Positions 40,859 through 49,574 of a stretch of DNA of 64,000 nt are shown in pieces. Location: positions 62,001-126,000 of the forward strand of contig NZ_AUED01000003.1 in assembly GCF_000425805.1 (NCBI RefSeq), read 5' to 3'. Each line of letters begins with the position of its first letter. The stretch's first letter is position 1. The notes beneath the pieces were generated by a model, which saw only the letters and a program-made list of their open reading frames with translations, did not search any database and was not told the origin of the DNA. The DNA is from Pseudomonas vranovensis DSM 16006 (GTDB lineage: Bacteria; Pseudomonadota; Gammaproteobacteria; Pseudomonadales; Pseudomonadaceae). Both the position numbers and the translations under genes were made by a program.

Positions 40859-40904
40859 GGGGCCAACGGTTACCTGAAACCTTCTTCAGGTAACCGTTGG
40901 CCCC
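40859..40904. terminator. Perfect 20-bp hairpin between convergent genes
   Basis: Arms 40859-40878 and 40885-40904 are perfectly complementary over 20 bp with a 6-nt loop. There is no T-tract on either side. It starts 8 bp after the Sel1 gene stop and 32 bp from the speC stop, so it likely blocks read-through or protects mRNA 3' ends from both strands. Confidence 0.75.
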
Positions 40905-40936
40905 GCGTCGGGCTGCAAGGCAGCCCGGTACAGCCC

Positions 40937-42100
40937 TTACAGGTAGTAGGCTTTCAGCGGCGGGAAGCCATTGAATTCCACGGCGCTGTAGCTGGTGGTA
41001 TAGGCACCGGTCGACAGCCAGTACAGGCGGTCACCGATGGCCAGGTTCAGCGGCAGGCCGTATTTGTAGTGCTCGTACATGATGTCGGCGCTGTCGCAGG
41101 TCGGGCCTGCAATCACCACTTCCTCCATCTCGCCTTTCTTCTCGGTCCAGATCGGGAACTTGATCGATTCGTCCATGGTTTCGATCAGGCCCGAGAACTT
41201 GCCCACGTCGGTGTAGACCCAGCGCTCGACAGCGGTGCGCGACTTGCGCGCCACCAGCACCACTTCACTGACCAGGATGCCGGCGTTGGCGATCAGCGAG
41301 CGGCCCGGCTCAAGGATGATTTCCGGCAGGTCGTCACCGAAGTCTTCCTTGAGGAAGCGGATGATTTCTTCAGCGTAGGTTTCCAGGCTGTTGGTGCGGG
41401 TGATGTAGTTGGCCGGGAAGCCCCCACCCATGTTGATCAGCTTGAGTTCGATGCCGTCTTCTTCTTTCAGGCGCTCGAAGATCACCTTGACCTTGGCGAT
41501 GGCTGCGTCCCAGACGCTGATATCGCGCTGCTGGGAGCCAACGTGGAAGGAAATGCCGTAAGGCACCAGGCCCAGGTCACGGGCCAGGATCAGCAGGTCC
41601 ATGGCCATGTCGGTCTGGCAGCCGAACTTGCGCGACAGTGGCCAGTCGGCAGTGGTCGAGCCTTCGGTGAGGATACGCACGTAGACTTTCGAACCCGGTG
41701 CGGCCTTGGCAATGTTGCGCAGGTCGGCTTCGGAGTCGGTGGCATACAGGCGCACGCCCTTCTCGTAGAAGTAGCGGATGTCCTTGGATTTCTTGATGGT
41801 GTTGCCGTAGCTGATGCGGTCGGCGCTCACACCACGGTCCATGACCTTGTCCAGTTCGTAGATCGAGGCGATGTCGAAGCTCGAGCCCTTTTCCTTGAGC
41901 AGGTCGATGATCTCCACGGCAGGGTTGGCCTTGACCGCGTAGTAGACCTTGGCGAATTCAAAACCCGCGCGCAGGTCGTCGTAGGCCTGGCTGATCATCT
42001 GGGTGTCGATGAGTACGAACGGGGTTTCTTGCTTGTCGGCGAAGGCTTTCATTTTTTGAAAGGTATCGCGCGCGAAGTAGTCTTCGACCTGAATCGACAT
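40937..42100 (-). CDS. speC: Ornithine decarboxylase (PLP fold III)
   Basis: Makes putrescine from ornithine, 387 residues of the eukaryotic-like alanine-racemase-fold class. The PLP lysine is in YYAVKANP, further sites are SFHVGSQQRD, NMGGGFPANY and ILEPGRSL, and the active-site cysteine is in GPTCDSADIMYE. I start at the ATG at 42100 (MSIQVEDYF), nine bases after GGAG; ATGs at 42115 and 42193 are in frame but less likely. A consensus promoter lies about 200 bp upstream and a terminator-like hairpin sits inside the leader, so transcription is probably attenuated. Confidence 0.95.
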   Translation of the reverse strand: MSIQVEDYFARDTFQKMKAFADKQETPFVLIDTQMISQAYDDLRAGFEFAKVYYAVKANPAVEIIDLLKEKGSSFDIASIYELDKVMDRGVSADRISYGNTIKKSKDIRYFYEKGVRLYATDSEADLRNIAKAAPGSKVYVRILTEGSTTADWPLSRKFGCQTDMAMDLLILARDLGLVPYGISFHVGSQQRDISVWDAAIAKVKVIFERLKEEDGIELKLINMGGGFPANYITRTNSLETYAEEIIRFLKEDFGDDLPEIILEPGRSLIANAGILVSEVVLVARKSRTAVERWVYTDVGKFSGLIETMDESIKFPIWTEKKGEMEEVVIAGPTCDSADIMYEHYKYGLPLNLAIGDRLYWLSTGAYTTSYSAVEFNGFPPLKAYYL

Positions 42101-42205
42101 GCTTAGGGACTCCATGGGCAAACTGAAAAAATAAGTGGCTGCAACTGAACGCCCTCCGTATCCCCACTTTGGTTCGCCTACTTCCCAAGGCATGTCGCCG
42201 AAAGC

Positions 42206-42249
42206 AAAAAGGTCAACCGTGCCTGTTGAAGCGAGCTACGGGTGACCTT
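42206..42249 (-). terminator. Terminator-like hairpin inside the speC leader (candidate attenuator)
   Basis: On the minus strand AAGGTCACCCGT (42238-42249) pairs with ACGGTTGACCTT (42209-42220), 11 of 12 positions, around a 17-nt loop, and is followed by TTTTTGCTTT counting the stem end. It lies between the speC promoter and its start codon, and no other minus-strand gene lies upstream that would need it. Confidence 0.65.
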
Positions 42250-42295
42250 GCTGTCTCGTCGTCAGTACTTGAGCCGGATGGATCGTTTCCAGCAT
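42236..42295 (-). CDS. Possible 19-codon leader ORF before speC
   Basis: ATG at 42295 opens a 19-residue frame (MLETIHPAQVLTTRQQGHP) whose TAG stop at 42236-42238 falls exactly in the 5' arm of the leader terminator. A ribosome finishing here would cover that arm and stop the hairpin forming. Against it, the predicted transcript start is only about 9 nt upstream and no Shine-Dalgarno is visible, so translation would have to be nearly leaderless. Presented as a hypothesis. Confidence 0.25.
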   Translation of the reverse strand: MLETIHPAQVLTTRQQGHP

Positions 42296-42310
42296 GGACG
42301 TTCGGCGCGA

Positions 42311-42339
42311 ACTTTAGGACCTGAGGGGCTCAAGATCAA
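42311..42339 (-). promoter_or_regulatory. speC promoter
   Basis: On the minus strand TTGATC (42334-42339), a 17-bp spacer and TAAAGT (42311-42316). The predicted start is near 42304, giving a leader of about 200 nt. Confidence 0.7.
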
Positions 42340-42688
42340 CAAAAAATGTCGCGATTTTGCACACGTCTGTCGCCGCGTTTCGGCCAGTCACTTTGCTACC
42401 GACCCAGGTAAACAGTAGATGTTCAATTTGATGACAAAAGCGTTAAAAATACCCGTATGCGCGGGGATTTTGTGGTTAGTCTGCTCACGGGTCCATGAGC
42501 CACATGATCGACGAAGTTAGCCGCCAAAGGGCCTCGGAAAAACGCATTTTGGCACCTGTCTGCTTGATGTCGAAAATCCCCGGCCGTTCATATTTTTTTT
42601 CGGCCTGACAGCTGCAACGAGATGCGCCAGCCTCACTCATTTTTACGCGTTCACACTTCGTCGGCGGTCAAGATCTTCGATTGCTGCG
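42340..42688. other. Intergenic region between speC and fecI
   Basis: About 350 bp between divergent promoters. No gene, tRNA or clear repeat is seen. Features are A/T-rich runs, including T8 at 42593-42600 between GGCCG and CGGCC, and scattered short ORFs without ribosome sites. A small RNA cannot be excluded but is not supported. Confidence 0.4.
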
Positions 42689-42707
42689 CTTAATAAGAAA
42701 CATTACT
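42689..42707 (+). promoter_or_regulatory. Fur-like box before fecI
   Basis: The 19-bp stretch TTAATAAGAAACATTACT with its preceding C matches 12 of 19 positions of the classical Fur consensus and lies about 40 bp before the fecI GTG. Confidence 0.55.
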
Positions 42708-42747
42708 ATTCGCGCCTTCCCCCATTGCCTGGCGTAACTCCCGCATC

Positions 42748-43236
42748 GTGTCGCGACACAAAGGCTTTCTCGACCACTACCATGAACTGATCGGCACCTG
42801 GACGCGCAAGTTGCGCAATCGCCAGCAAGCCGAGGATCTGGCTCATGATGCCTTTGTCCGGGTGCTGGAAAATGACCAGGCCGGGGTCGAGCAGCCGCGC
42901 GCCTACCTGCACCAGACAGCGCGCAACATTGCCGTCGATGGCTACCGCCGTGAAGACCGGCGCCAGGCCCTGGAGCAGGACACCTTCGCGCCTGGCGCCG
43001 ACGCCCATGGCGACCCGGAGGCCTATATGCATGCCATTGAGCTGGCCGACAGCGTGGAGCGCGCCCTGGCGCAACTGCCGCTCAATTGCCGTCGGGTGTT
43101 CGTCTGGCAGAAGCTCGAAGGCCTGACCCAGGCGGAGATCGCCGACCGCATGGGCTTGACCAAGAACATGGTCGAAAAGTATATGATCCGCACGCTCCGG
43201 CATCTGCGTGAGCACCTGGATGTGTCAACGAGATGA
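42748..43236 (+). CDS. fecI: ECF sigma factor FecI
   Basis: A 162-residue sigma-70 factor of the iron-transport ECF group. Region 2 is AEDLAHDAFVRVLEN and region 4 is LEGLTQAEIADRMGLTKNMV. Translation starts with GTG at 42748; no ATG in the open frame upstream gives an alternative, and the ribosome site is weak. The stop overlaps the fecR start by ATGA. Together with fecR and the FecA-type receptor it forms a full signalling set for ferric citrate. Confidence 0.92.
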   Translation: MSRHKGFLDHYHELIGTWTRKLRNRQQAEDLAHDAFVRVLENDQAGVEQPRAYLHQTARNIAVDGYRREDRRQALEQDTFAPGADAHGDPEAYMHAIELADSVERALAQLPLNCRRVFVWQKLEGLTQAEIADRMGLTKNMVEKYMIRTLRHLREHLDVSTR

Positions 43237-44228
43237 ATCAGGCGAATGTTTTCATGAATCAGCAGGCGTGCCCGTGTGGCATCGAGGCCGTGCGCGAGCA
43301 GGCGGCGCAGTGGTTTGCCCGCAGTTGTGACGGCGCACTGGCCCAGGACCAGCAGGCGCTACTGGCGACCTGGCTGGCGCAGCACCCCCAGCACCGATAT
43401 GAATACGATCAGCTCACCAAGCTCTGGAGCGCCGCCGACGTGATTCCGCGTGGGCGTCTCGAGGTGTTGTGCCAGGCTGATCCGGTGCGCGCGATGCCGC
43501 GCCGGCGTTTTCTCCATCAGGCGCTGGCCGCATGTGTCGCGGTTGCTGCCGTGGGGCTTGGCTGGTTCGGCTGGCAGCACCATCAGCTCAATTTCCAGGA
43601 CCAGTTGCACACAGCCCTGGGCGAGCGCCGCCAGTTGAGCCTGCCGGACGGTTCGGAACTGGAACTCAACGGACGCACCGAACTGAAGGTCGATTTCAGC
43701 GCCGGTGTTCGGCGCATCGAACTCACGGCAGGCGAGGTGATGTTCAACGTCGCCCACGACACCGATCGGCCTTTCGTGGTGAGCGCCGGCAACGGTACGG
43801 TGACCGTCACCGGTACGCGCTTTGATGTGCGCCTGGACCCGACCCGCACCCGTGTGGCTGTGGAGCAGGGCTCGGTCAAGGTCCAGGGTCGCGACGCCAG
43901 TCACGCGCTGCTGACAGCCGGGCTCGGTTCACAGGTCGACGCCCAGGGCAAGGTCGCCGAGCCTTACGCCGTGGACGCTGCCGCGCTTACGGCCTGGCGC
44001 AAGGGCAAGCTGGTGTTCAACGATGCACCCTTGAGTGAAGTGGTCGAAGAGGTGTCCCGTTACCGGGCCCAGCCGCTGCGCGTTGCGCCGGGCAAAGTTG
44101 CTTCCCTGCGCCTGAGCAGCACCTTCAGCAGTGACGACACCGACGCCCTGCTGCGCGCCTTGCCGAGCATCCTGCCGGTGGCCATCAAGACCCTCGCCGA
44201 CGGCTCCAGCGAAATAATCGCAAAATAA
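43233..44228 (+). CDS. fecR: FecR sigma regulator
   Basis: A 331-residue inner-membrane regulator that carries the signal from FecA to FecI. The cytoplasmic N-terminus shows EQAAQWFARSCDG and HRYEYDQLTKLWSA. A membrane helix lies near residues 92-112 (ALAACVAVAAVGLGWFGW), then the FecR domain (RRQLSLPDGSELELNGRT, GTRFDVRLD), and a C-terminal STN-like segment (LSEVVEEVSRYRAQPLRV). Translationally coupled to fecI. Confidence 0.93.
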   Translation: MNQANVFMNQQACPCGIEAVREQAAQWFARSCDGALAQDQQALLATWLAQHPQHRYEYDQLTKLWSAADVIPRGRLEVLCQADPVRAMPRRRFLHQALAACVAVAAVGLGWFGWQHHQLNFQDQLHTALGERRQLSLPDGSELELNGRTELKVDFSAGVRRIELTAGEVMFNVAHDTDRPFVVSAGNGTVTVTGTRFDVRLDPTRTRVAVEQGSVKVQGRDASHALLTAGLGSQVDAQGKVAEPYAVDAAALTAWRKGKLVFNDAPLSEVVEEVSRYRAQPLRVAPGKVASLRLSSTFSSDDTDALLRALPSILPVAIKTLADGSSEIIAK

Positions 44229-44336
44229 ATTCAGGTTTTTTTCCAGTTGTTCGTCTTCCTGGCCAACTGCAACTGCCAAGCATTTCCATTTGCATGCAGA
44301 TGGCACTTATCCGGACCTTCAGGATTACTCGACGAC

Positions 44337-46784
44337 GTGAACAACAACAAGTTTTCCCCGCGTTCTGCCTCCCGTTCCCGCTGGTTGCCGCTGGCCCTGG
44401 CCCTGGCCGTCAGCGGCGGTATCGCCAGTAGCTATGCCGACCAGCCAGTGACCAGCATCCAGGTCCAGGCCCAGCCGCTGGCGTCGGCCCTGAGCCAGTT
44501 GGGGCAGCAGACCTCGCTGCAGTTGTTCTTCAGCCCGGAACGGGTGGCCGGCAAGCAGGCGCCGGCAGTGTCTGGCAATCTGGCACCGGAGCAGGCCCTG
44601 GAAACCTTGCTGCAAGGGAGCGGACTGACCTACGAGATGTCCCAGGGCACCGTGGTGCTCAAGCCTGTACAAAGCGCAGGCACCCTCAACACCGGTAGCC
44701 TCGAACTGGCCCCGACCGACGTCAAGGTGGTCGGTGACTGGCTCGGCAATGCTGACGAAACTGTGGTGCAGAACCACCCGGGGGCCCGAACCGTGGTGCG
44801 GCGCGAGGCGATGGTCGAGCAGGGTGCGATGAACGTGCGTGATGTGCTGCGTGGCATTCCTGGCGTGCAGGTGCAGGACTCCAACGGCACCGGCGGCAGT
44901 GATATCGCCCTGAACGTCGGTGTGCGCGGCCTGACCTCGCGCCTGTCGCCACGCTCCACCGTGCTCATCGACGGTATCCCGGCAGCCTTCGCCCCCTACG
45001 GTCAGCCGCAACTGTCGATGGCGCCGATTTCGTCGGGCAACCTCGACAGCATCGACGTGGTGCGTGGGGCCGGCTCGGTACGTTACGGGCCGCAGAACGT
45101 GGGCGGTGTGATCAACTTCGTGACCCGGGCGATTCCAGAAAAAGCCACTGGCGAGCTTTCCACTACGATGGAAACCTCCCGTCACGGTGGCTGGAAGCAC
45201 ATCGAGTCGGCGTTCCTCGGCGGCACTGCAGACAACGGCCTGGGCGCGGCGCTGTTGTATTCCGGCGTGAACGGCAACGGCTATCGCAGCAGCAACAACG
45301 GCAACGACATCGATGACGTGCTGCTCAAGACCCATTGGGCGGTCACCGACAGTGACGAGTTCTGGCTGAACTTTCACTACTACGACGCCAAGGCCGATAT
45401 GCCCGGCGGCCTGACCCAGGTGCAGTTCGATGACGATCCGTACCAGTCCGACCGCGACTACGACGACTTCAGCGGCCGCCGCAAGGACGTCTCGTTCAAG
45501 TACCTGCGCCAGATCGACGACGTGACCCAGTTCGAGGTCCAGACCTACTACACCGACAGCTTCCGTGGCAGCACCATTGCCGCCCGCGACCAGAAGACCC
45601 TATCGTCCTACCCGCGCACCTACCACGTGTTCGCTATCGAGCCGCGCCTGTCGCGGATCTTCTTCGCCGGCCCGACCACCCAGGAAGTCAGCGTCGGCTA
45701 TCGCTACCTGAAAGAAGCGATGCACGAGCAGTCGACCCGCCTGGCGCTGATCGACAACGTGCCGACCGTGACACCGACTTCAGACGGCCACGTGTTCCAG
45801 GACCGTACCGGCGGTACCGAGGCCAGCGCCTACTACATCGATGACAAGATCGACGTCGGCAACTGGACCATCACCCCGGGCATCCGGTTCGAGCACATCA
45901 ACACCGACTGGCGCGATCGCCCGGTACTGGGTGCCAACGGTGTACCTGTGCAGGAGAAGAACCGCAGCATCACCAGCAACGAACCGCTGCCGGCGCTGAG
46001 CGTGATGTATCACCTGTCGGATGAGTGGAAGCTGTTCGCCAACTACGAAACCTCGTTCGGCAGCCTGCAGTATTTCCAGCTGGGCCAGGGCGGTACAGGC
46101 GACCAGACCGCCAATGGCCTGGAACCGGAAAAAGCCAAGACCTACGAAGTGGGGACCCGTTACAACAACGGCACCTGGGGTGGCGAGCTGACGGCGTTCT
46201 ACATCGACTTTGATGACGAGCTGCAATACATCAGCAACGACATTGGCTGGACCAACCTGGGCGCTACCAAGCACCAGGGTATTGAAGCCTCCATGCACTA
46301 CGACCTGTCGGGTCTCGATCCGCGCTTGCAGGGGCTGAGCGCCAATGCCGGGTTCACTTATACCCGCGCCACCTATGAGGGCGAGATTCCGGGCTTCAAG
46401 GGACGTGACCTGCCGTTCTATTCACGCCAGGTCGTCAACGCCGGGCTGCGTTATGAAATCAACCGCTGGACCTGGAACCTGGACGCCTACGCCCAATCCA
46501 AGCAGCGCGCTCCGGGTACCGGGATGAATGCCGATGGCAGCTTCAATGGCAACTACATCACCGAACCGAGTGCCGATGGTCAGTACGGCGACATTCCGGG
46601 TTATGTCACCTGGGCGACGCGGGGCGGCTATGACTTCGGCAAGGAACTGTCGAACCTGAAGCTGGCGGCGGGGGTGAAGAACATCTTCGACAAGCAGTAC
46701 TACACCCGTTCCAGCGACAACAACGCGGGGTTGTACCTGGGCGAACCGCGCACCTTCTATGTGCAGGCCAGTGTAGGGTTCTGA
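44337..46784 (+). CDS. fecA: TonB-dependent ferric citrate receptor FecA
   Basis: Outer-membrane receptor and signal transducer, 815 residues from GTG at 44337. A signal peptide ends SSYA, the STN domain spans about residues 35-110 (QPLASALSQLGQQTSLQLFF), and the plug has VVGDWLGNADE, GVRGLTSRLSPRSTVLIDG and PFAPYGQPQLS-like AFAPYGQPQLS. The barrel shows ADMPGGLTQ, GVGYRYL-like SVGYRYLKE and the terminal Phe. These blocks align with E. coli FecA throughout. GTG is preferred over a TTG at 44247, which would ruin the signal peptide. The ABC genes fecBCDE are not adjacent. Confidence 0.93.
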   Translation: MNNNKFSPRSASRSRWLPLALALAVSGGIASSYADQPVTSIQVQAQPLASALSQLGQQTSLQLFFSPERVAGKQAPAVSGNLAPEQALETLLQGSGLTYEMSQGTVVLKPVQSAGTLNTGSLELAPTDVKVVGDWLGNADETVVQNHPGARTVVRREAMVEQGAMNVRDVLRGIPGVQVQDSNGTGGSDIALNVGVRGLTSRLSPRSTVLIDGIPAAFAPYGQPQLSMAPISSGNLDSIDVVRGAGSVRYGPQNVGGVINFVTRAIPEKATGELSTTMETSRHGGWKHIESAFLGGTADNGLGAALLYSGVNGNGYRSSNNGNDIDDVLLKTHWAVTDSDEFWLNFHYYDAKADMPGGLTQVQFDDDPYQSDRDYDDFSGRRKDVSFKYLRQIDDVTQFEVQTYYTDSFRGSTIAARDQKTLSSYPRTYHVFAIEPRLSRIFFAGPTTQEVSVGYRYLKEAMHEQSTRLALIDNVPTVTPTSDGHVFQDRTGGTEASAYYIDDKIDVGNWTITPGIRFEHINTDWRDRPVLGANGVPVQEKNRSITSNEPLPALSVMYHLSDEWKLFANYETSFGSLQYFQLGQGGTGDQTANGLEPEKAKTYEVGTRYNNGTWGGELTAFYIDFDDELQYISNDIGWTNLGATKHQGIEASMHYDLSGLDPRLQGLSANAGFTYTRATYEGEIPGFKGRDLPFYSRQVVNAGLRYEINRWTWNLDAYAQSKQRAPGTGMNADGSFNGNYITEPSADGQYGDIPGYVTWATRGGYDFGKELSNLKLAAGVKNIFDKQYYTRSSDNNAGLYLGEPRTFYVQASVGF

Positions 46785-46792
46785 ACCAGATC

Positions 46793-46837
46793 GCGGGGCA
46801 AGCCCGCTCCTAGTGCATAGGAGCGGGCTTGCCCCGC
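46793..46837. repeat. REP-type inverted repeat after fecA
   Basis: A perfect 20-bp inverted repeat, arms 46793-46812 and 46818-46837, with a 5-bp loop. The same core as at 34197-34249. It separates the convergent fecA and betaine-type ATPase genes. Confidence 0.92.
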
Positions 46838-46850
46838 AATGGCTTCCGCA

Positions 46851-48005
46851 TCAGGCGACGGCTTCAGCCGGTGACACGATGCTGGTCTTGCCCCCGCGCG
46901 AGCGTCCGGAACTCAGGTAGGCGGCAATCGACTCCTGCGTTACCTCCCCCAGAAACACCTGTTCGGCATCGAGCACCGGCAACCACGAACGGTTGAACTC
47001 GTACATTCGCGACAGCAGGATACGCAAGTGCTCATCGTGCGAAGCCGTGGCATTGAAGGTGCGCAGGAAGTCGGCACAGGTGCCCTGCTGACGGTGCAGG
47101 TCACGACGGCGCACATACCCCAGGGCCTTGTTCTGTCCGTCAGTGACCACGACGTTGCGGCGGTCGCTTTCGTCCATCAGTTCCAGCGCTTCAGCCACCG
47201 GTGTGGAGGGGCTCACCGACGGCGCATTGTCGGCGGCATCTTCGGCGCGTACCAGCAACAGGCGCTTGAGGGTGCTGTCCTGGCCAACGAAGTTGCTGAC
47301 AAAGTCATCGGCCGGGTGGGCCAGCAGGGTGTCGGGGTGGTCGAGCTGGATCAATTTGCCAGCGCGGAAAATCGCGATCTTGTCGCCCAGCTTGATGGCC
47401 TCGTCGATGTCGTGGCTGACCATGATCACGGTCTTGTTCAACGCTCGCTGCATTTCAAAGAATTCGTTCTGGATCATCTCGCGGTTGATCGGGTCGACCG
47501 CGCCGAAGGGTTCGTCCATCAGCAGCAGCGGTGCTTCGGCCGCCAGGGCGCGGATCACGCCGATGCGCTGTTGCTGGCCGCCGGAGAGTTCCCGTGGGTA
47601 GCGTTGCAGGTACTGCTTGGGTTCGAGCTTGATCATGCTCATCAACTCGCGGGCGCGGTCATGGCACTTCTGCTTGTCCCAGCCCAGCAGGCGCGGGACC
47701 ACCGTGATGTTTTCCTCGATGGTCATGTTGGGGAACAGGCCGATCTGCTGGATCACATAGCCGATACGTCGACGCAGGGTCACTTCATCCAGGCCGGTGG
47801 TGTCTTCGCCATTGATCAGCACCTTGCCGGAAGTTGGCGCGATCAGGCGGTTGATCATTTTAAGCGTGGTGCTCTTGCCGCAGCCGGACGGGCCGAGGAA
47901 CACACAGATCTCGCCTTCGTTGACGGTCAGGCTTACGGAGTCGACGGCTTTGACGTCTTTGCCATTGGCGTGAAAGGTCTTGCTCAGGTTCTGGAGTTCG
48001 ATCAT
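46851..48005 (-). CDS. Glycine betaine/choline/carnitine ABC transporter ATPase with CBS domains
   Basis: ATP-binding subunit of an OpuC/OpuB-type osmolyte importer, 384 residues. Walker A is GPSGCGKST near residue 38, the signature LSGGQQQRIG near 142, and Walker B LLLMDEPFG. A tandem CBS pair follows (about residues 255-370: PVAEALELMDESDRRNVVV, RSWLPVLDAEQVFLGEV), which in this family senses ionic strength. It is the last gene of a four-gene operon and overlaps the permease upstream by 4 bp. Confidence 0.92.
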   Translation of the reverse strand: MIELQNLSKTFHANGKDVKAVDSVSLTVNEGEICVFLGPSGCGKSTTLKMINRLIAPTSGKVLINGEDTTGLDEVTLRRRIGYVIQQIGLFPNMTIEENITVVPRLLGWDKQKCHDRARELMSMIKLEPKQYLQRYPRELSGGQQQRIGVIRALAAEAPLLLMDEPFGAVDPINREMIQNEFFEMQRALNKTVIMVSHDIDEAIKLGDKIAIFRAGKLIQLDHPDTLLAHPADDFVSNFVGQDSTLKRLLLVRAEDAADNAPSVSPSTPVAEALELMDESDRRNVVVTDGQNKALGYVRRRDLHRQQGTCADFLRTFNATASHDEHLRILLSRMYEFNRSWLPVLDAEQVFLGEVTQESIAAYLSSGRSRGGKTSIVSPAEAVA

Positions 48006-48655
48006 TTGCGCAGTCCTTCTGGAGTCAGGGCACGTTGCAGGATTTGCAGCAGCAGGTCGGCGATGATGGCCAGCAGGCTCACCAGTACGGCGCCGACCAG
48101 CAGCATCGACATGTCGCTGCGGCTGATGGAAGTAAGGATGAGGACGCCCAGGCCACCGGCACCGATGGTCGCGGCGATGGTCATGACGCCGATGTTCATC
48201 ACCACGGCGGTGCGAACGCCGGCGAGAATCACCGGTACCGCGATGGGCAGTTCGACCATGCGCAGGCGCTGGCCGAAGGTCATGCCGATGCCGCGCGCGG
48301 CCTCACGGATACCGGGCTCGACGTTGGTCAGCGCCAGGTAGGTGTTGCGCAGGATCGGCAGCAGTGAATAAAGGAACACCGCGGTAATCGCCGGCAAGGG
48401 GCCAAGCCCCTGGCCAAACTTGGAATAGAACGGCAGCAGCAGGCCGAACAGGGCGATCGAGGGGATGGTCAACAGCACCGTGGCGCTGGCCTGCAGGGGG
48501 CCGGCCAGGGCCGGGAAACGGGTCATCAGGATGCCCAATGGCACACCGATCAGAATGGCCAGGCTGACCGCGATGCCGACCAGAGTGATGTGCTGCCAGG
48601 TCAGGTGCAGGACCTGGGCCCAGTCCAGGTGAACGAAGGTATCGAGCATATTCAT
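48002..48655 (-). CDS. Betaine-type ABC transporter permease (second permease)
   Basis: A 217-residue inner-membrane subunit with about five to six helices. The permease coupling motif EAARGIGMTFGQRLRMVELP faces the ATPase. The motif LTIPSIALFGLLLPF is typical of OpuCB/YehW permeases. It overlaps both its neighbours by 4 bp (ATGA), so the operon is tightly coupled. Its partner permease is encoded first in the operon. Confidence 0.92.
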   Translation of the reverse strand: MNMLDTFVHLDWAQVLHLTWQHITLVGIAVSLAILIGVPLGILMTRFPALAGPLQASATVLLTIPSIALFGLLLPFYSKFGQGLGPLPAITAVFLYSLLPILRNTYLALTNVEPGIREAARGIGMTFGQRLRMVELPIAVPVILAGVRTAVVMNIGVMTIAATIGAGGLGVLILTSISRSDMSMLLVGAVLVSLLAIIADLLLQILQRALTPEGLRK

Positions 48656-49560
48656 GGCTGCTCCTGTGCAGGTGGGTGCTGGCGCAGGTATTCGTCGGCA
48701 ACCTTGCCGGGGCTCTGGTGCTCGACGTCGACCTTGGCGTTGAGCTGGCGCATGGTTTCATCGTCCAGTTGCTCGGCCAGCGGCTTGAGCAGGGTGGCCA
48801 ATTGCGGGTGGGCGTCCAGCACTTCCTTGCGTACCACCGGTGCTGCGGTGTAGTCGGGGAAGTAGTGCTTGTCGTCGTCGAGCAGTTTGAGGTCGAAGGC
48901 GCTGAGGCGGCCGTCTGTGGTGTAGACCAGGCCGCTGAACACCTGGCCGTTGCGCAGCGCGGTGTAGACCAGGCCGGCGTCCATCTGGCGAATGTTGCGG
49001 CGGGTCAGTTGCAGGTCATAGGTTTCGGTGAGGCCGACCAGGCCATCGGGGCGGTTGGCGAACTCGGTGTCCAGGGCCACCACATGGTTGCGTTCGCGCT
49101 CATCGCGCAGCACCTGGTTCAACTGGCTGATGTTGGTCACCTGGGGGTACTGCTCGGCGACGTTGCGTGGCAGGGCCAGGGCGTAGGTGTTGCTGAACTT
49201 CGAGGGTGCCAGCCAGATCAGGTCTTTCTTCGCATCCAGTTCCTTGACCTTGGCGTAAGTAGCCGCAGCGCTGGGCATGCGCTCTTCAATGTGGTTGTAG
49301 GACACCAGCGAAACCCCGGTGTATTCCCAGACCATATCCAACTGGCCGGTTTCATGGGCACTGCGGGCCAGGTTGCTGCCCAGGCCGCCGGTGATGCGTA
49401 CATCAAAACCGTTCTGGTTGAGGTACCGCGCGGTGATTTCCGCCAGCACAGTCTGTTCGGTGAACACCCGCGCGCCGAGGCGAATCACAGGTTTTGTGGC
49501 GGCCTGGGCAAATCCCGAGAACAGCAGGGCCGCGCCCAGTAACAAGGCGATTCTTTTCAT
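48652..49560 (-). CDS. Betaine-type substrate-binding protein (OpuC/OsmF family)
   Basis: Periplasmic or lipid-free binding protein of 302 residues. The signal peptide MKRIALLLGAALLFSGFAQA has no lipobox cysteine, so the mature protein is soluble. The family pattern GARVFTEQTVLAEITARYL and GLGSNLARSAHETGQLDMVWEYTG is clear. I start at the ATG at 49560; an upstream frame extension does not give a signal peptide. The exact ligand (betaine, choline, carnitine) is not deducible by eye. Confidence 0.9.
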   Translation of the reverse strand: MKRIALLLGAALLFSGFAQAATKPVIRLGARVFTEQTVLAEITARYLNQNGFDVRITGGLGSNLARSAHETGQLDMVWEYTGVSLVSYNHIEERMPSAAATYAKVKELDAKKDLIWLAPSKFSNTYALALPRNVAEQYPQVTNISQLNQVLRDERERNHVVALDTEFANRPDGLVGLTETYDLQLTRRNIRQMDAGLVYTALRNGQVFSGLVYTTDGRLSAFDLKLLDDDKHYFPDYTAAPVVRKEVLDAHPQLATLLKPLAEQLDDETMRQLNAKVDVEHQSPGKVADEYLRQHPPAQEQP

Positions 49561-49574
49561 TGGAGTTCCTTCGC

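Noticed and set aside
42431..42517. A 28-codon plus-strand ORF MTKALKIPVCAGILWLVCS with a hydrophobic stretch
   Set aside because: No ribosome site, no promoter and no terminator; it lies in the speC-fecI gap where chance ORFs are expected.
42560..42610. GGCCG-T8-CGGCC as a terminator or sRNA end
   Set aside because: The T-run lies in the loop, not after the stem, and no promoter for a small RNA could be placed upstream.
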